From: Lichenicoccus sp964247695
GTDB taxonomy: Bacteria; Pseudomonadota; Alphaproteobacteria; Acetobacterales; Acetobacteraceae
NCBI GenBank assembly: GCA_964247695.1
Contig: CAXTVI010000002.1
Location: 1-64,000 of the forward strand
Length of the DNA: 64,000 bases
Direction of reading: 5' to 3'
Shown here: positions 26,775 to 36,089 of the stretch, piece by piece
How positions within the stretch are numbered: the first letter of the stretch is position 1
Layout: the number at the start of each line of letters is the position of its first letter
The notes under the pieces: model-generated
What the model was told of the DNA's origin: nothing
The model's database searches: none
The model's input: only the letters and a program-made list of their open reading frames with translations
Position numbers and translations under genes: made by a program

Positions 26775-28751
26775 TTAGATCGCGACGCGTACGCCCAGTT
26801 CCACCACCCGGTCGCTCGGGATGCGGAAGAATTCCGTCGTGGTGACCGCGTTGCGTGCCATCACCAGGAACAGCGAGAGCCGCCAGAGCGGCATGCGCGG
26901 AATGGTCGCGCGCACCAGCACCTCGCGGTTGACGAAGTAGCTCGCCTGCATCGGATCGAACGGCACGCCACGGCCATTCAGCTCCTCGAGCGCACGCGGC
27001 AGGTTCGGGCTCTCCATGAAGCCGTAGCGCAGCGTCACCCGGTGGATGCCCGGAGCCAGTTCCTCGACGCTCATGCGGTGGCTGCGGCCGGCTTCCGGCT
27101 GATCGAGGTTCTGGATCGTGACGAACAGCACCTTGTCGTGCAGCACCTTGTTATGCTTGAGGTTGTGCAGCAGCGACGCCGGCACGATGTCGGGATTGGC
27201 GGTCAGGAACACCGCCATGCCGTGCACCCGCACCGTGCGCGACTGAGGCAGCCGGGCCAGGAACGAGGCCAGCGGCATGCTGTCCTGCTTCCAGCGCAGG
27301 GCCAGCAACTCGCGCCCGCGCTTCCAGCTCGTCATCAGCGCGGTCAGCACGATACCGAGCAGCACCGGCACCCAGCCGCCCTGCGGGATCTTCAGCGCGT
27401 TGGCCGCGAAGAACACCGTGTCGATCAGGAAGAAGCCGCCGAACACCGAGATCGAGGTGAAGCGCGACCAGCCGTACTGCCGGCGGAACACCACCATCGC
27501 CAGGATGCAGGTGCACATGAAGGTGCCGGTGACCGCGATTCCGTAGGCGGAAGCCAGTGCATCGGACGAGCGGAACGCCAGCACCAGCAGCAGCACGCCG
27601 ACCATCAGCGCCCAGTTGATCTGCGGGACGTAGATCTGGCCTTCCTCGTTCGGGTTGGTGTGGCTCACCCGCATGCGCGGCAGGTAGCCGAGCTGCACGG
27701 TCTGGCGCGCGATCGAGTAGGCGCCGGTGATCATCGCCTGGCTGGCGATCACCGTGGCGGCGGTCGCCAGCAGCACCATCGGCAGCCGCAGCCAGTGCGG
27801 CCCGAGCAGGAAGAACGGGTTCGCGATCGCCTCGGGGTGCGTGATGATCAGTGCGCCCTGGCCCAGGTAGTTCAGGGCGAGCGACGGCAGCACGAACGCC
27901 AGCCAGGCGAGGCGGATCGGCGGCCGGCCGAAATGGCCCATGTCGGCATAGAGCGCTTCCGCGCCGGTGACCGACAGCACCACCGCGCCGAGTGCGACAA
28001 AGGCGATCCAGCCATGATGCCAGATGAAGATCACCGCATGGTGCGGCAGCAGCGCGGTCAGCACGAAGGGGTAGCGCACCACCTCGATTCCGCCGAGCAC
28101 GCCGATCGAGCCGAACCACAGCACCATGATCGGCCCGAAGATGCGCCCGACGCTGCCGGTGCCGCGCCACTGCATGCTGAACAGCGCGACGATGACGCCG
28201 ACGGCGATCGGCAGCACCACCTCCCTGGCCGACGGGACGCTGACCTCGAGCCCCTCGACCGCCGACAGCACCGAGATGGCGGGCGTGATGGTGCCGTCGC
28301 CGAAGAACAGGCAGGCGCCGATGATGCCGACGAGACCCATCATGGCGCGCATCCGGGCGCCGCTGGCGACGCGCTGCGCCAGCGCCATCAGCGCCAGGAT
28401 GCCGCCTTCACCGCCATTGTCGGCGCGCATGACCAGCAGGACGTACTTGATGGTCACGATCAGGATGAGCGACCAGAAGATCAGGCTTTCGATGCCCACG
28501 ACCTCCCACTCTGTCGGCGCATGCTCGCTGATGATCGCGATGGTGGATTTCAGGGCGTAGAGCGGACTGGTGCCGATATCGCCATAGACGACACCGAGCA
28601 CGCCCAGGAGCGAGGCGACCCCGATGCTGCCGCGTGATCCGTGGCCGCCACGCGCATCCCGGCCGGCCGGCGCGGCGGCGAGCAGGTCGCTGGCGGCGAG
28701 GGAGGAGGCAGGCTGGATGCCGTCGAGCGGGGCTCCGGCGTCACGACTCAT
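26775..28751 (-). CDS. kup: KUP/HAK/KT family potassium transporter
   Basis: A 658-residue membrane protein with about twelve predicted helices in the first 450 residues and a cytoplasmic C-terminal domain. Family landmarks are GVVYGDIGTSPLYALKS near the N-terminus, RADNGGEGGILALMAL, and GDGTITPAISVLSAVEGLE. Kup imports K+ with protons. The ~45-residue Ser/Ala/Gly-rich N-terminal extension precedes the first helix, so a shorter start is possible. It is 54 bases downstream of the YggS-type gene. Confidence 0.93.
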   Translation of the reverse strand: MSRDAGAPLDGIQPASSLAASDLLAAAPAGRDARGGHGSRGSIGVASLLGVLGVVYGDIGTSPLYALKSTIAIISEHAPTEWEVVGIESLIFWSLILIVTIKYVLLVMRADNGGEGGILALMALAQRVASGARMRAMMGLVGIIGACLFFGDGTITPAISVLSAVEGLEVSVPSAREVVLPIAVGVIVALFSMQWRGTGSVGRIFGPIMVLWFGSIGVLGGIEVVRYPFVLTALLPHHAVIFIWHHGWIAFVALGAVVLSVTGAEALYADMGHFGRPPIRLAWLAFVLPSLALNYLGQGALIITHPEAIANPFFLLGPHWLRLPMVLLATAATVIASQAMITGAYSIARQTVQLGYLPRMRVSHTNPNEEGQIYVPQINWALMVGVLLLVLAFRSSDALASAYGIAVTGTFMCTCILAMVVFRRQYGWSRFTSISVFGGFFLIDTVFFAANALKIPQGGWVPVLLGIVLTALMTSWKRGRELLALRWKQDSMPLASFLARLPQSRTVRVHGMAVFLTANPDIVPASLLHNLKHNKVLHDKVLFVTIQNLDQPEAGRSHRMSVEELAPGIHRVTLRYGFMESPNLPRALEELNGRGVPFDPMQASYFVNREVLVRATIPRMPLWRLSLFLVMARNAVTTTEFFRIPSDRVVELGVRVAI

Positions 28752-28805
28752 CGAGAGGCTCCGGAGAGGTCCGGCGCGGGGCCGGGAGCGCCCGCATACT
28801 GCTCA

Positions 28806-29492
28806 TCAGGCGACCGAGGCAAGCGGCTGGCCGGCACTCGGCCTGGATCCGAACAGCGCCGACCCGACACGGACATGGGTCGCCCCCTCCGCGATCGCCG
28901 CCTCGAAATCTCCCGACATGCCCATCGAGAGGGTCCGCAGGCCGGTTGCGGCCGCGAGCGCCGCCAGCGTACGGAAATGCGGCCGCGGATCCTCGTCGGC
29001 GGGCGGGATGCACATCAGGCCGGTGACATTGCTGCCGAACCGCGCCTGGCAGGCGCGGATGAACGGCTCGGCCTCCGCGCGCGCGACACCGGCCTTCTGT
29101 GGCTCGTCGCCGAGATTGACCTGCACCAGCAGCTCCGGCAGCCGGCCCGCCGTCTCGGCGGCGCGTGCGATCGCATCCGCCAGGCGCGGGCGGTCGAGGG
29201 TCTCGATGACATCGGCCACGTGGACCGCATCGAGCGCCTTGTTGGTCTGCAACGGGCCGATGAGGTGCAGTCGCAGCCCGGGATGGCGTTCGCGCAGCGC
29301 CGGGAACTTGGCCTGGGCTTCCTGCACGCGGTTCTCGCCGAACCGAACCTGGCCGCAGGCGAGCAGCTCCGCCACCCGCTCGGCAGGATGGGTCTTGGAC
29401 ACGGCCACCAGGGTGACAGCGTCGCGGCACCGCTCGCTTGCCGCCGCAGCCCGGTTGATCCGTGCGCGTACTGCGTCCAGGGCGGCCTGCAT
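28806..29492 (-). CDS. YggS-family pyridoxal-phosphate homeostasis protein
   Basis: A 228-residue PLP-binding protein (PLPBP/YggS/PROSC). The Schiff-base lysine is Lys33 in LVAVSKTHP, and the conserved RFGENRVQEAQAKFPAL, HLIGPLQTNKA and LSMGMSGDFEAAIAEGATHVRVGSALFG follow. The start is decided by the Shine-Dalgarno AAGGAGG directly before an ATG at 29498: spacing is zero for that codon but six bases for the ATG at 29492, which is therefore chosen. The protein controls free PLP and amino-acid balance and has no known enzyme activity. Confidence 0.92.
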   Translation of the reverse strand: MQAALDAVRARINRAAAASERCRDAVTLVAVSKTHPAERVAELLACGQVRFGENRVQEAQAKFPALRERHPGLRLHLIGPLQTNKALDAVHVADVIETLDRPRLADAIARAAETAGRLPELLVQVNLGDEPQKAGVARAEAEPFIRACQARFGSNVTGLMCIPPADEDPRPHFRTLAALAAATGLRTLSMGMSGDFEAAIAEGATHVRVGSALFGSRPSAGQPLASVA

Positions 29493-29617
29493 CGTCATCC
29501 TCCTTACGCTGGGACCGGCCTCGCGTCCGGTCAAGCGCCTCAGGCAGGCCGTCTCGCAGGCTGGCCCGTGACAGCCGCTCGAAGGCGAGTTCGAGCGAGC
29601 TGCTCCGCGGTGAGTCC

Positions 29618-29753
29618 AAGCCAGCCGCTCCGCGGNNNNNNNNNNNNNNNNNNNNNNNNNNNNNNNNNNNNNNNNNNNNNNNNNNNNNNNNNNNNNNNNN
29701 NNNNNNNNNNNNNNNNNNNNNNNNNNNNNNNNNNNAAGCCAGCCGCTCCGCGG
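29618..29753. repeat. identical 18-bp ends flanking the assembly gap
   Basis: AAGCCAGCCGCTCCGCGG occurs immediately left (29618-29635) and right (29736-29753) of the N run. Identical ends suggest two contigs that overlap or a short repeat where assembly broke, rather than an arbitrary gap. Two further shorter copies of the CTGCTCCGCGG-like core occur just left (29600-29610). Confidence 0.85.
29636..29735. other. assembly gap (100 N)
   Basis: Exactly one hundred undetermined bases, the conventional placeholder for a gap of unknown size. It interrupts the 3' part of the minus-strand gene at 30993. All coordinates beyond it depend on the true gap length. Confidence 0.99.
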
Positions 29754-30993
29754 CCTGGGCACCCACCAGGATCTCGCACAGGCGCAACCGATCGACGCGG
29801 GTCAGCCACGTCACCCGGCTGCCATCGGCACAGTTGGCGACCGCCTCGGTCAGCATCCGCTCATGATCCTCCGCCGAACCGAGCGGACGCGAGGCCACGT
29901 CCAGTCGCCTGAGCGCCCGTAACCGGCTTTCGAGGCGATCCGCCATCTCGTCCTCGGCGACGGGATTTCCCGGTGCCGTGGCCGCCCAGGCACGTACCTG
30001 CTCGAAACCGGTCGCGAGGTCCGCGCAGCATTGCTTCGCCATCTCGTCCCGGCGCGGCACGAGCTGCCGTGCCACGCCCAGCAGATCGCCGCGCAGGCTG
30101 CTGAAGCCGGCGATCCGAGCAGCCAGCCGCGCCTGCGCGTCCAGCGCCTCGTCCCCCATGAGCGGCGTCGTGGCTGGTCTGTCGAGCCGCTCCACCACCG
30201 TCGCCACGACCGAGCGCAGCGCCGCTTCGAGCGGCCGCGCCAGCAGCGTTTCGCGGGCGAAGAGCTGCAGGCTGTCCACGAGTTCGGCGGGGCGAGTGCT
30301 CTGCTCCAGCAGGAGCGCCACCACCAGGCTCCAGCCGACCGCGCCGGACCGCGCCGCGGCCAGCAGCAGCGGACGCATGGCCTCGCGGTCGAGCTCATGC
30401 CCCTGTCCCGCGAGTCTCAGGATCGCCGCTTGCGAGAACAGCAGCCGGGTCGCCGCGCAGAGCGGCTCGAGCATGCCCTGACGGATGCCGGTCTCGGCGC
30501 GGAAGGCGGTGCTGTTCCAGTGCGCCGGAAGGCAATGCGGGTCGAGCAAATTGGCGGTGTCGGTCCATAGCTTCTGGTCCGGCAGGCCCCCCTCCGCGAG
30601 CAAGGCCTCGACTTCGGCGATGCCGGGCAGGCTCGAGCGCGCCAGGGCGGTGACCGAAGCGATGAAGCTGCGCGGAATGGTTCCGAGGCCGGCGCGCCAG
30701 GCGGCCGGTGTGACGATCACCGGGTCGAAGGGCTCGAACAGGGTGCGCGCCAGCGTGCGGCGGCGGTTCGGCCGCAGCGCCGCGAGGCGTGGGCGCACCG
30801 CATCCAGCACCAGATCGGCCTCGCCGCGCGCGGCGAGGCCGTCAACCATCACGGTGACCTGCAGCACGGCGGCGTCGCTGGCGTCCCGAAGGCCCGCGGT
30901 CAGCTCTTCCAGCGTCGCCGACGGTGCATCCCGGGCGGCGGCAATAGCTTTTCCCCCACGATCTGCGCCGGCAGCCGGACCTGCAGAACTCAC
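29736..30993 (-). CDS. unknown alphaproteobacterial protein, 3' end lost in the gap
   Basis: About 419 residues are visible, starting from a GTG at 30993 that overlaps the upstream stop as GTGA. I do not recognise the family. The protein is helical, Ala/Leu/Arg-rich and has no signal or membrane segment. It ends at the gap within RVDRLRLCEILVGAQAAERL. Beyond the gap, a frame reading GLTAEQLARTRLRAAVTG with a stop at 29540-29542 would continue it naturally, which needs a frame difference from simple overlap of the contig ends. Its end resembles the end of the upstream partner (RLRLTELLL), so the two may be distant paralogues. Confidence 0.65.
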
Positions 30994-32165
30994 AACGTGC
31001 TCCCGCAGCCGCCGGGCGTGTCGCTGTCCGGGCAGTCGAGCAGGAGTTCGGTCAGTCGCAGCCGCTCGTGGCACTCGAGCCGGTCCAGCGCGAGAGCGGT
31101 GCCGGCCTGCATGGCAAGCAACTGGCTGCCCTCGATGCTGCCACGCTCCAGCGAAGTGTTCTCGAGCACCATCCGGTCGTCGATGTCGTGGGTCAGCAAT
31201 TGTGCGAGTCCCTTGCGCGTGCCGGGCGCAAAGGCCGGATCAGCCACGACCAGGCAGAGGCGCTCCCAGCCATCCAGCAGCCAGCCAGGCCGGCTCAGGC
31301 TCCCCCCGGCGGCCATCGGGTTCCGTCGCCACTCCGCGAGCAGGGCGAGCGGATCGGAGAACCGCGCCCGCGCCCGGCCGAGGGTCTCCGTTGCAAGGCC
31401 GTGCCGGGCCAGCAGGCTTGCGGACATCGGGCCCGGGTTGGAGGCGGCCGTCCGCGCCATCAACGCCAGGATGCGGGGCAGCCGGAACCGGTCGCGGAGC
31501 GGTCCGAAGCCGAGACCGACGGCCTCCAGCGCCAGGGCCGCCACCGCCTCCGACAGCAAGTCGCCGGTCCAGCCGCCTCCTGCGCCAGGTTGGGTCGCAC
31601 CGAGCTGGGCCGCGACTGCGCCGGGCGCGCTCATTAGCCAGGTCGCCTGCGCCTCGATGCGGACCGACCACGGATCGTTGAGGTTGGAATGCGACCCCGG
31701 CATGGCGACGGCCCGGGCCAGTTCCAGCAGCAGGAGGGAGCGCAGCCGTAACACCTGGACGCGCGCTGCCGCCTCGGCCTTGCGGGCCGCGTGTGCCGCC
31801 GCTCGTCCCGCATACCCCTCGATGGCCACGTCATGCGCCGCGGCCAGGACACGGCTTGGCGAGAGAGGCGCCGACGGGTTCGACTGCAGGACCTCCATGA
31901 GCCGGAGATCGTGCAGACTCGGCATCGCCTGCGACCTGACCGCCGGCCAGCTGGTGACGTAGATGCCGCGTCCGCCGCCGGTGTTGCTCAGCAGCATCTC
32001 CAGCCGGCCATCCGCGGCCGTCCGGGCGCGCAGGCCGATCAGGACCGGTCCGGTCAATGGCAAGGCGACGCTGTGGACGGTCGCCTGCGGGCTGGGAGCG
32101 CCCCAGGCGACGGCGCGCAGTGCCGCTCGGGCGGATGGTCCGGACCTTGCGATCTGCGACGCCAT
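30990..32165 (-). CDS. unknown protein paired with the gap-interrupted gene
   Basis: A 391-residue protein without recognised domains, signal peptide or membrane helices. It is mostly alpha-helical by composition, with Leu/Ala-rich repeats (LRLRSLLLLELARAVAM, LALMARTAASNPGPMSASLLARHGLA). The start at 32165 avoids overlapping rsmB; the open frame extends to 32321. It is translationally coupled to the next gene by GTGA and is divergent from rsmB (95 bases apart). A role in a shared complex with its neighbour is plausible from coupling only. Confidence 0.6.
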   Translation of the reverse strand: MASQIARSGPSARAALRAVAWGAPSPQATVHSVALPLTGPVLIGLRARTAADGRLEMLLSNTGGGRGIYVTSWPAVRSQAMPSLHDLRLMEVLQSNPSAPLSPSRVLAAAHDVAIEGYAGRAAAHAARKAEAAARVQVLRLRSLLLLELARAVAMPGSHSNLNDPWSVRIEAQATWLMSAPGAVAAQLGATQPGAGGGWTGDLLSEAVAALALEAVGLGFGPLRDRFRLPRILALMARTAASNPGPMSASLLARHGLATETLGRARARFSDPLALLAEWRRNPMAAGGSLSRPGWLLDGWERLCLVVADPAFAPGTRKGLAQLLTHDIDDRMVLENTSLERGSIEGSQLLAMQAGTALALDRLECHERLRLTELLLDCPDSDTPGGCGSTL

Positions 32166-32259
32166 CGTGCGGTGGACCACTGCCTCTCGAATGCCCGGCA
32201 ACACTGGCAAGCGGCCCCGCCGCGTGCCATCTGCCTGCGATGCAGCGTAAGCGCCGTCT

Positions 32260-33594
32260 ATGAACAAAACCTCAACGCGGCAGGGGGGGCGGCAGCAAGG
32301 GCGGCCACCCGCCGCCGACATGGCCGATCCGACCCGCGAGATCGCCTACGACATCCTGGTCTCGGTGCTCGAGCGACGCCGCTCGCTGGACGAGGTGCTC
32401 GACCAAGCGCCGCCTTCGGTTCCGGCCCGTGACCGCGCGGCGGCGCATCGCCTGGGCGCCATGGTGCTGCGCCGGCTCGGCACGCTCGACGCCCTCTTGC
32501 GGCCGCTGCTCGCCAGGCCGCCGCCGCCGCCGGTGCGCCTGGTGCTGCTCATCGGGGCCGCGCAACTGCTGTTCCTGCAGACGCCGGCGCATGCAGCGGT
32601 CGCAACCAGCGTCGAGCTGGCCCGCAGCCGCCGGTTGGCGCCCTTCGCGGGCCTGGTCAATGCCGTGCTGCGGCGCCTGTCCGCGGAGGCCGAGACGGCA
32701 TTGCCGCACCTCGACCAGGCCTTGCTCGACGTGCCCGGCTGGCTGTGGTCGTCGTGGGGCGCCACCTGGGGAGAGGAACAGGCGCGCGCCATCGCCGACG
32801 GCCTCCGCCAGGAGGCGCCGCTCGATCTCACGGTGCGGCGCGGCAGCCTGGGGCGCGGCAGCTCGGGGCCGGAGGGCGGCATTCGCCTGCCGACCGGGTC
32901 GGTGCGGCTGGCGGCCGGTACCAGGGTCGCCGAACTGCCCGGCTACGCGGCGGGCGAGTTCTGGGTGCAGGACGCCGCCGCGGCGCTGCCGGTCCTGCTG
33001 CTGGACCCGCGTCCCGGAGAGACCATCGCCGATCTGTGCGCCGCACCCGGCGGCAAGACCGCGCAACTGGTCGATGCCGGGGCGTCGGTGATCGCGCTAG
33101 ACCGCGACCCGGCTCGGCTGCAGCGGGTGCGGCAGAACCTGGAGCGACTCGGCATGCGGGCGGATCTCGTCGAGGCGGATGCGCTCACCTGGCAGCCGCC
33201 GGCACTGCTTGACGCCGTGCTGCTGGATGCGCCCTGCAGCGCCACCGGTACGGTGCGGCGCCATCCCGAGGTGCTGCACACGCGTCGGGCCGCCGACCTG
33301 GCGGTGCTGGCGGCGGGGCAGGCCCGCCTGATCGAGGCGGCCGCGCGCATGCTCCGACCGGGCGGCAGGCTGCTGTATGCGGTGTGCTCGATGCAGCAGG
33401 AAGAGGGCGAGGCACAGCTCGCCGCAGCGCGGACTGCCGGGCTGCGTCATGTGCCGTTCAGCGCAACCGAGCTGACCGTGCTGCCCGAGGCGCTGACGGA
33501 CGCTGGCTGCCTGCGCACCCATCCCGGCCTGTGGGCCGGCCAGGGCGGCATGGACGGCTTCTTCGCGGCCCGTTTCATCCGCGAAAATGAGTAG
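32260..33594 (+). CDS. rsmB: 16S rRNA m5C methyltransferase RsmB
   Basis: A 444-residue RsmB (Sun/Fmu). The N-terminal NusB-like RNA-binding domain (about 20-160) carries AYDILVSVLERRRSLDEVL and RDRAAAHRLGAMVLRRLG. The SAM-binding methyltransferase domain has DLCAAPGGKTAQL, and the two catalytic cysteines lie in DAPCSATGTVRRHPEV and AVCSMQQEEGE. It methylates C967 of 16S rRNA (E. coli numbering). An internal ATG at about residue 21 is an alternative start. It precedes rpe by 47 bases. Confidence 0.93.
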   Translation: MNKTSTRQGGRQQGRPPAADMADPTREIAYDILVSVLERRRSLDEVLDQAPPSVPARDRAAAHRLGAMVLRRLGTLDALLRPLLARPPPPPVRLVLLIGAAQLLFLQTPAHAAVATSVELARSRRLAPFAGLVNAVLRRLSAEAETALPHLDQALLDVPGWLWSSWGATWGEEQARAIADGLRQEAPLDLTVRRGSLGRGSSGPEGGIRLPTGSVRLAAGTRVAELPGYAAGEFWVQDAAAALPVLLLDPRPGETIADLCAAPGGKTAQLVDAGASVIALDRDPARLQRVRQNLERLGMRADLVEADALTWQPPALLDAVLLDAPCSATGTVRRHPEVLHTRRAADLAVLAAGQARLIEAAARMLRPGGRLLYAVCSMQQEEGEAQLAAARTAGLRHVPFSATELTVLPEALTDAGCLRTHPGLWAGQGGMDGFFAARFIRENE

Positions 33595-33641
33595 AGCTCC
33601 GGGCTTGTGTACGGTCACGTGCTTCCTGCTAGAAGCGCACT

Positions 33642-34325
33642 ATGACAACGACACCCGGCGTACTCGTCGCCCCGAGCCTGCTGGCCGCTGATTTCGCCCG
33701 CGCCGGCGAGGAGACCGCCTCCGTCGAGGCCGCGGGCGCCGACTGGCTGCATCTCGACGTGATGGACGGGCACTTCGTCCCCAACCTTTCCTTCGGGCCG
33801 CAGATGATCAAGGCGTTGCGGAGGCACTCGAAGCTGCCGTTCGACGTGCATCTGATGATCGAGCCGGTCGATCCGTTCCTCGCCGCCTTCGTCGAGGCCG
33901 GCGCCGACCACATCCATGTGCATGTCGAAGCCGGCCCGCACGCGCATCGCTCGCTGCAGACGATCAAGGCGCTCGGCGCCAAGGCCGGGATCGCGCTCTG
34001 CCCGGCAACGCCTGTCGAGGCGATCGCGGAGGTTCTCGACATCGCCGACCTGGTGCTGGTGATGACCGTCAATCCCGGCTTCGGCGGCCAGAAGTTCCTG
34101 GACAGCCAGCTCTCCAAGATCACCCGGATCCGGCGCCTGCTGACGCAGATCGGGCGCGACCTGCCGATCCTGGTGGATGGCGGCATCGACCGGCAGAGCG
34201 CGCCGCGCTGCATCGAGGCCGGCGCCACCGTCCTGGTCGGCGGCACGTCGGTCTTCGGCGCCGCCGACTACGGGGACGCCATCGCGAGCCTGCGCGGGCC
34301 CGATGGCCGGAGCACCGTCGGATGA
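33642..34325 (+). CDS. rpe: ribulose-phosphate 3-epimerase
   Basis: A 227-residue TIM-barrel enzyme interconverting ribulose 5-phosphate and xylulose 5-phosphate. The conserved metal and phosphate segments are WLHLDVMDGHFVPNLSFGP, FDVHLMIEPVD, MTVNPGFGGQKF, and LVDGGIDRQSAPRCIEAGATVLVGGTSVFG. The length is typical. The stop overlaps the next start (ATGA at 34322), so it is translationally coupled to the heparinase-like gene. The rsmB-rpe-heparinase order recurs in alphaproteobacteria. Confidence 0.96.
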   Translation: MTTTPGVLVAPSLLAADFARAGEETASVEAAGADWLHLDVMDGHFVPNLSFGPQMIKALRRHSKLPFDVHLMIEPVDPFLAAFVEAGADHIHVHVEAGPHAHRSLQTIKALGAKAGIALCPATPVEAIAEVLDIADLVLVMTVNPGFGGQKFLDSQLSKITRIRRLLTQIGRDLPILVDGGIDRQSAPRCIEAGATVLVGGTSVFGAADYGDAIASLRGPDGRSTVG

Positions 34326-36073
34326 ACGTTCGCCGATGGAGCCAAGATGCCAGGTTGTCGTTCGCGCGGCTGCCCGGCCTGACCGGATCGCTCGGCATCG
34401 GCCGGGTGCCGGAGGCGCCGCAGCAGTCGATCCGCGATCTGTGGCCGGGCGATCCGGCGATCGGCGCCAGGTTGATGAAGGGCGAACTCCATCATCGGGG
34501 CGCCATGTGCCCGATCTCGGTGGTCAGCGTGGGCGCCCTGGCCAACGGCGCGGCCGACAGCACAGTATCGCCGCTGATGCGGGCCTACGCCCAGGGCTTC
34601 ACCTGGCTACGGGACCTGCGGGCGCTCAACACCGACAACGCCCGCCTGCGCGCCCGCGCCCTGGTCGCCGAGTGGTTGCAGCGGCCGCCCAACGATGCCA
34701 CCGCGCGCAGCCCGGATGTCATCGGGGCGCGGGTCGCCGCCTGGTTGATGCACTATGATTTCTTCGCAGCTTCGGCGGATGACGGCTTCCGCCAGCGCCT
34801 GATGGCGCGCGTGGTGATCGACGGGCGTTCGCTGATGGCGCTGCTGCCCTCCGGCGCCCACGACCACCGCACCCTGACCGCGTTCAAGGGCCTGCTCGCC
34901 TGCGCCGTGGCGCTCCCCGAGCAGAACGCGCTGCTGGCTCGCTACATGCGCTTCATCACCGCCGAGATCGGGCGCCAGATGCTGCTCGATGGCTGCCAGC
35001 CCGAGCGCAGCCCGATGGCGCATCTGGCCGTGCTGCGCGAGCTCGCCGAGATGCGCGCCCTGATGCAGACCGGCCAGATCGCACCGCCGCTGGCGCTGGC
35101 CGCCGCCCTCGACCGCATGGCGCCATCGTTGCGCGCGCTGCGGCATGCCGATGGCGGCCTCGCTTTGTTCAATGGCAGCCAGGAGGAGGACCCGGCCCAT
35201 ATCGACAAGGTGCTGGAGCAGGCGGCGCGCGGGCGGGCGGTGCAGCAGGCGCTGCCGGAGGGCGGCTTCATCCGGCTGCAGGTCGGTCGCAGCCTGCTGT
35301 TCGTCGATGCCGGGCCGCCGCCGCCGCCGGGCTACGATCTGTTGGCGCATGCCGGCACACTCGCCTTCGAGCTCTCGGTCGGGCGCGAGCGGCTGATCGT
35401 GAATTGCGGCGCGTCGCTCACGCCCGGCTGGCAGGAGGCGGTGCGCACCACGGCGGCGCATTCGACGCTGGCGATCGGCGATCGCTCCTCCTCGGATCTG
35501 GTCGCTCTTTCCAGCAGCGGGGAGGGCGGGGTCTCGCGGCGGCCGGCGCATGTCGAGATCGACCACAAGCAGTCCGGCGAGGCGCATTGGCTGGAACTCA
35601 GCCACGATGGCTACTCCCCCGGCTTCGGCGCCGTGCATCGGCGCCGGCTCTACATCGCCGAGGACGGCAACGACATACGTGGCGAGGATTTCGTGGAGGC
35701 CGACAGCCCTTGCGCGTTTGCGCTGCGCTTTCACCTGCATCCGGACGTCGAGGTCAGTGTCGACCCCGAGGCCGGTGGCGTGCTGCTGACGCTGCCGTCG
35801 GGCGGCAAGTGGCGCATGCGGCTCGAGGGTGGCCGCGTCACTGTTGAGGAAAGCATCTATCTCGGTCGCGGTGCGCCTCGTCTCGGCCACCAGGTCGTGG
35901 TCAGCGTTGCCAAGCCTGAGGCGGTCCGGGACGCGGACGCCGGAGCGTCCGCGGACGGTTCGGAGGGCGCCGCGCCCGGTGCGCCGACCGACGAGGCGGC
36001 CGAGATTACTGGCAGTCCGGCATCGGCCCCCGGCACCCAGGCGGTGCGTTGGGCGCTCACCCGCGCGGACTGA
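34322..36073 (+). CDS. heparinase II/III family protein
   Basis: A 583-residue protein of the heparinase II/III group. The helical toroid covers about residues 60-320, and the C-terminal beta-rich Hepar_II_III domain covers about 350-520 (FELSVGRERLIVNCGAS, AAHSTLAIGDRSSSDL, ELSHDGYSPGFGAVHRRRLYI). No signal peptide is visible, so a secreted lyase role is doubtful. The conserved location after rpe in alphaproteobacteria suggests a house-keeping polysaccharide or envelope role that is not defined. The tail (about 540-583) is low complexity. Confidence 0.83.
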   Translation: MNVRRWSQDARLSFARLPGLTGSLGIGRVPEAPQQSIRDLWPGDPAIGARLMKGELHHRGAMCPISVVSVGALANGAADSTVSPLMRAYAQGFTWLRDLRALNTDNARLRARALVAEWLQRPPNDATARSPDVIGARVAAWLMHYDFFAASADDGFRQRLMARVVIDGRSLMALLPSGAHDHRTLTAFKGLLACAVALPEQNALLARYMRFITAEIGRQMLLDGCQPERSPMAHLAVLRELAEMRALMQTGQIAPPLALAAALDRMAPSLRALRHADGGLALFNGSQEEDPAHIDKVLEQAARGRAVQQALPEGGFIRLQVGRSLLFVDAGPPPPPGYDLLAHAGTLAFELSVGRERLIVNCGASLTPGWQEAVRTTAAHSTLAIGDRSSSDLVALSSSGEGGVSRRPAHVEIDHKQSGEAHWLELSHDGYSPGFGAVHRRRLYIAEDGNDIRGEDFVEADSPCAFALRFHLHPDVEVSVDPEAGGVLLTLPSGGKWRMRLEGGRVTVEESIYLGRGAPRLGHQVVVSVAKPEAVRDADAGASADGSEGAAPGAPTDEAAEITGSPASAPGTQAVRWALTRAD

Positions 36074-36089
36074 GCGCCGCCCACCTGTC

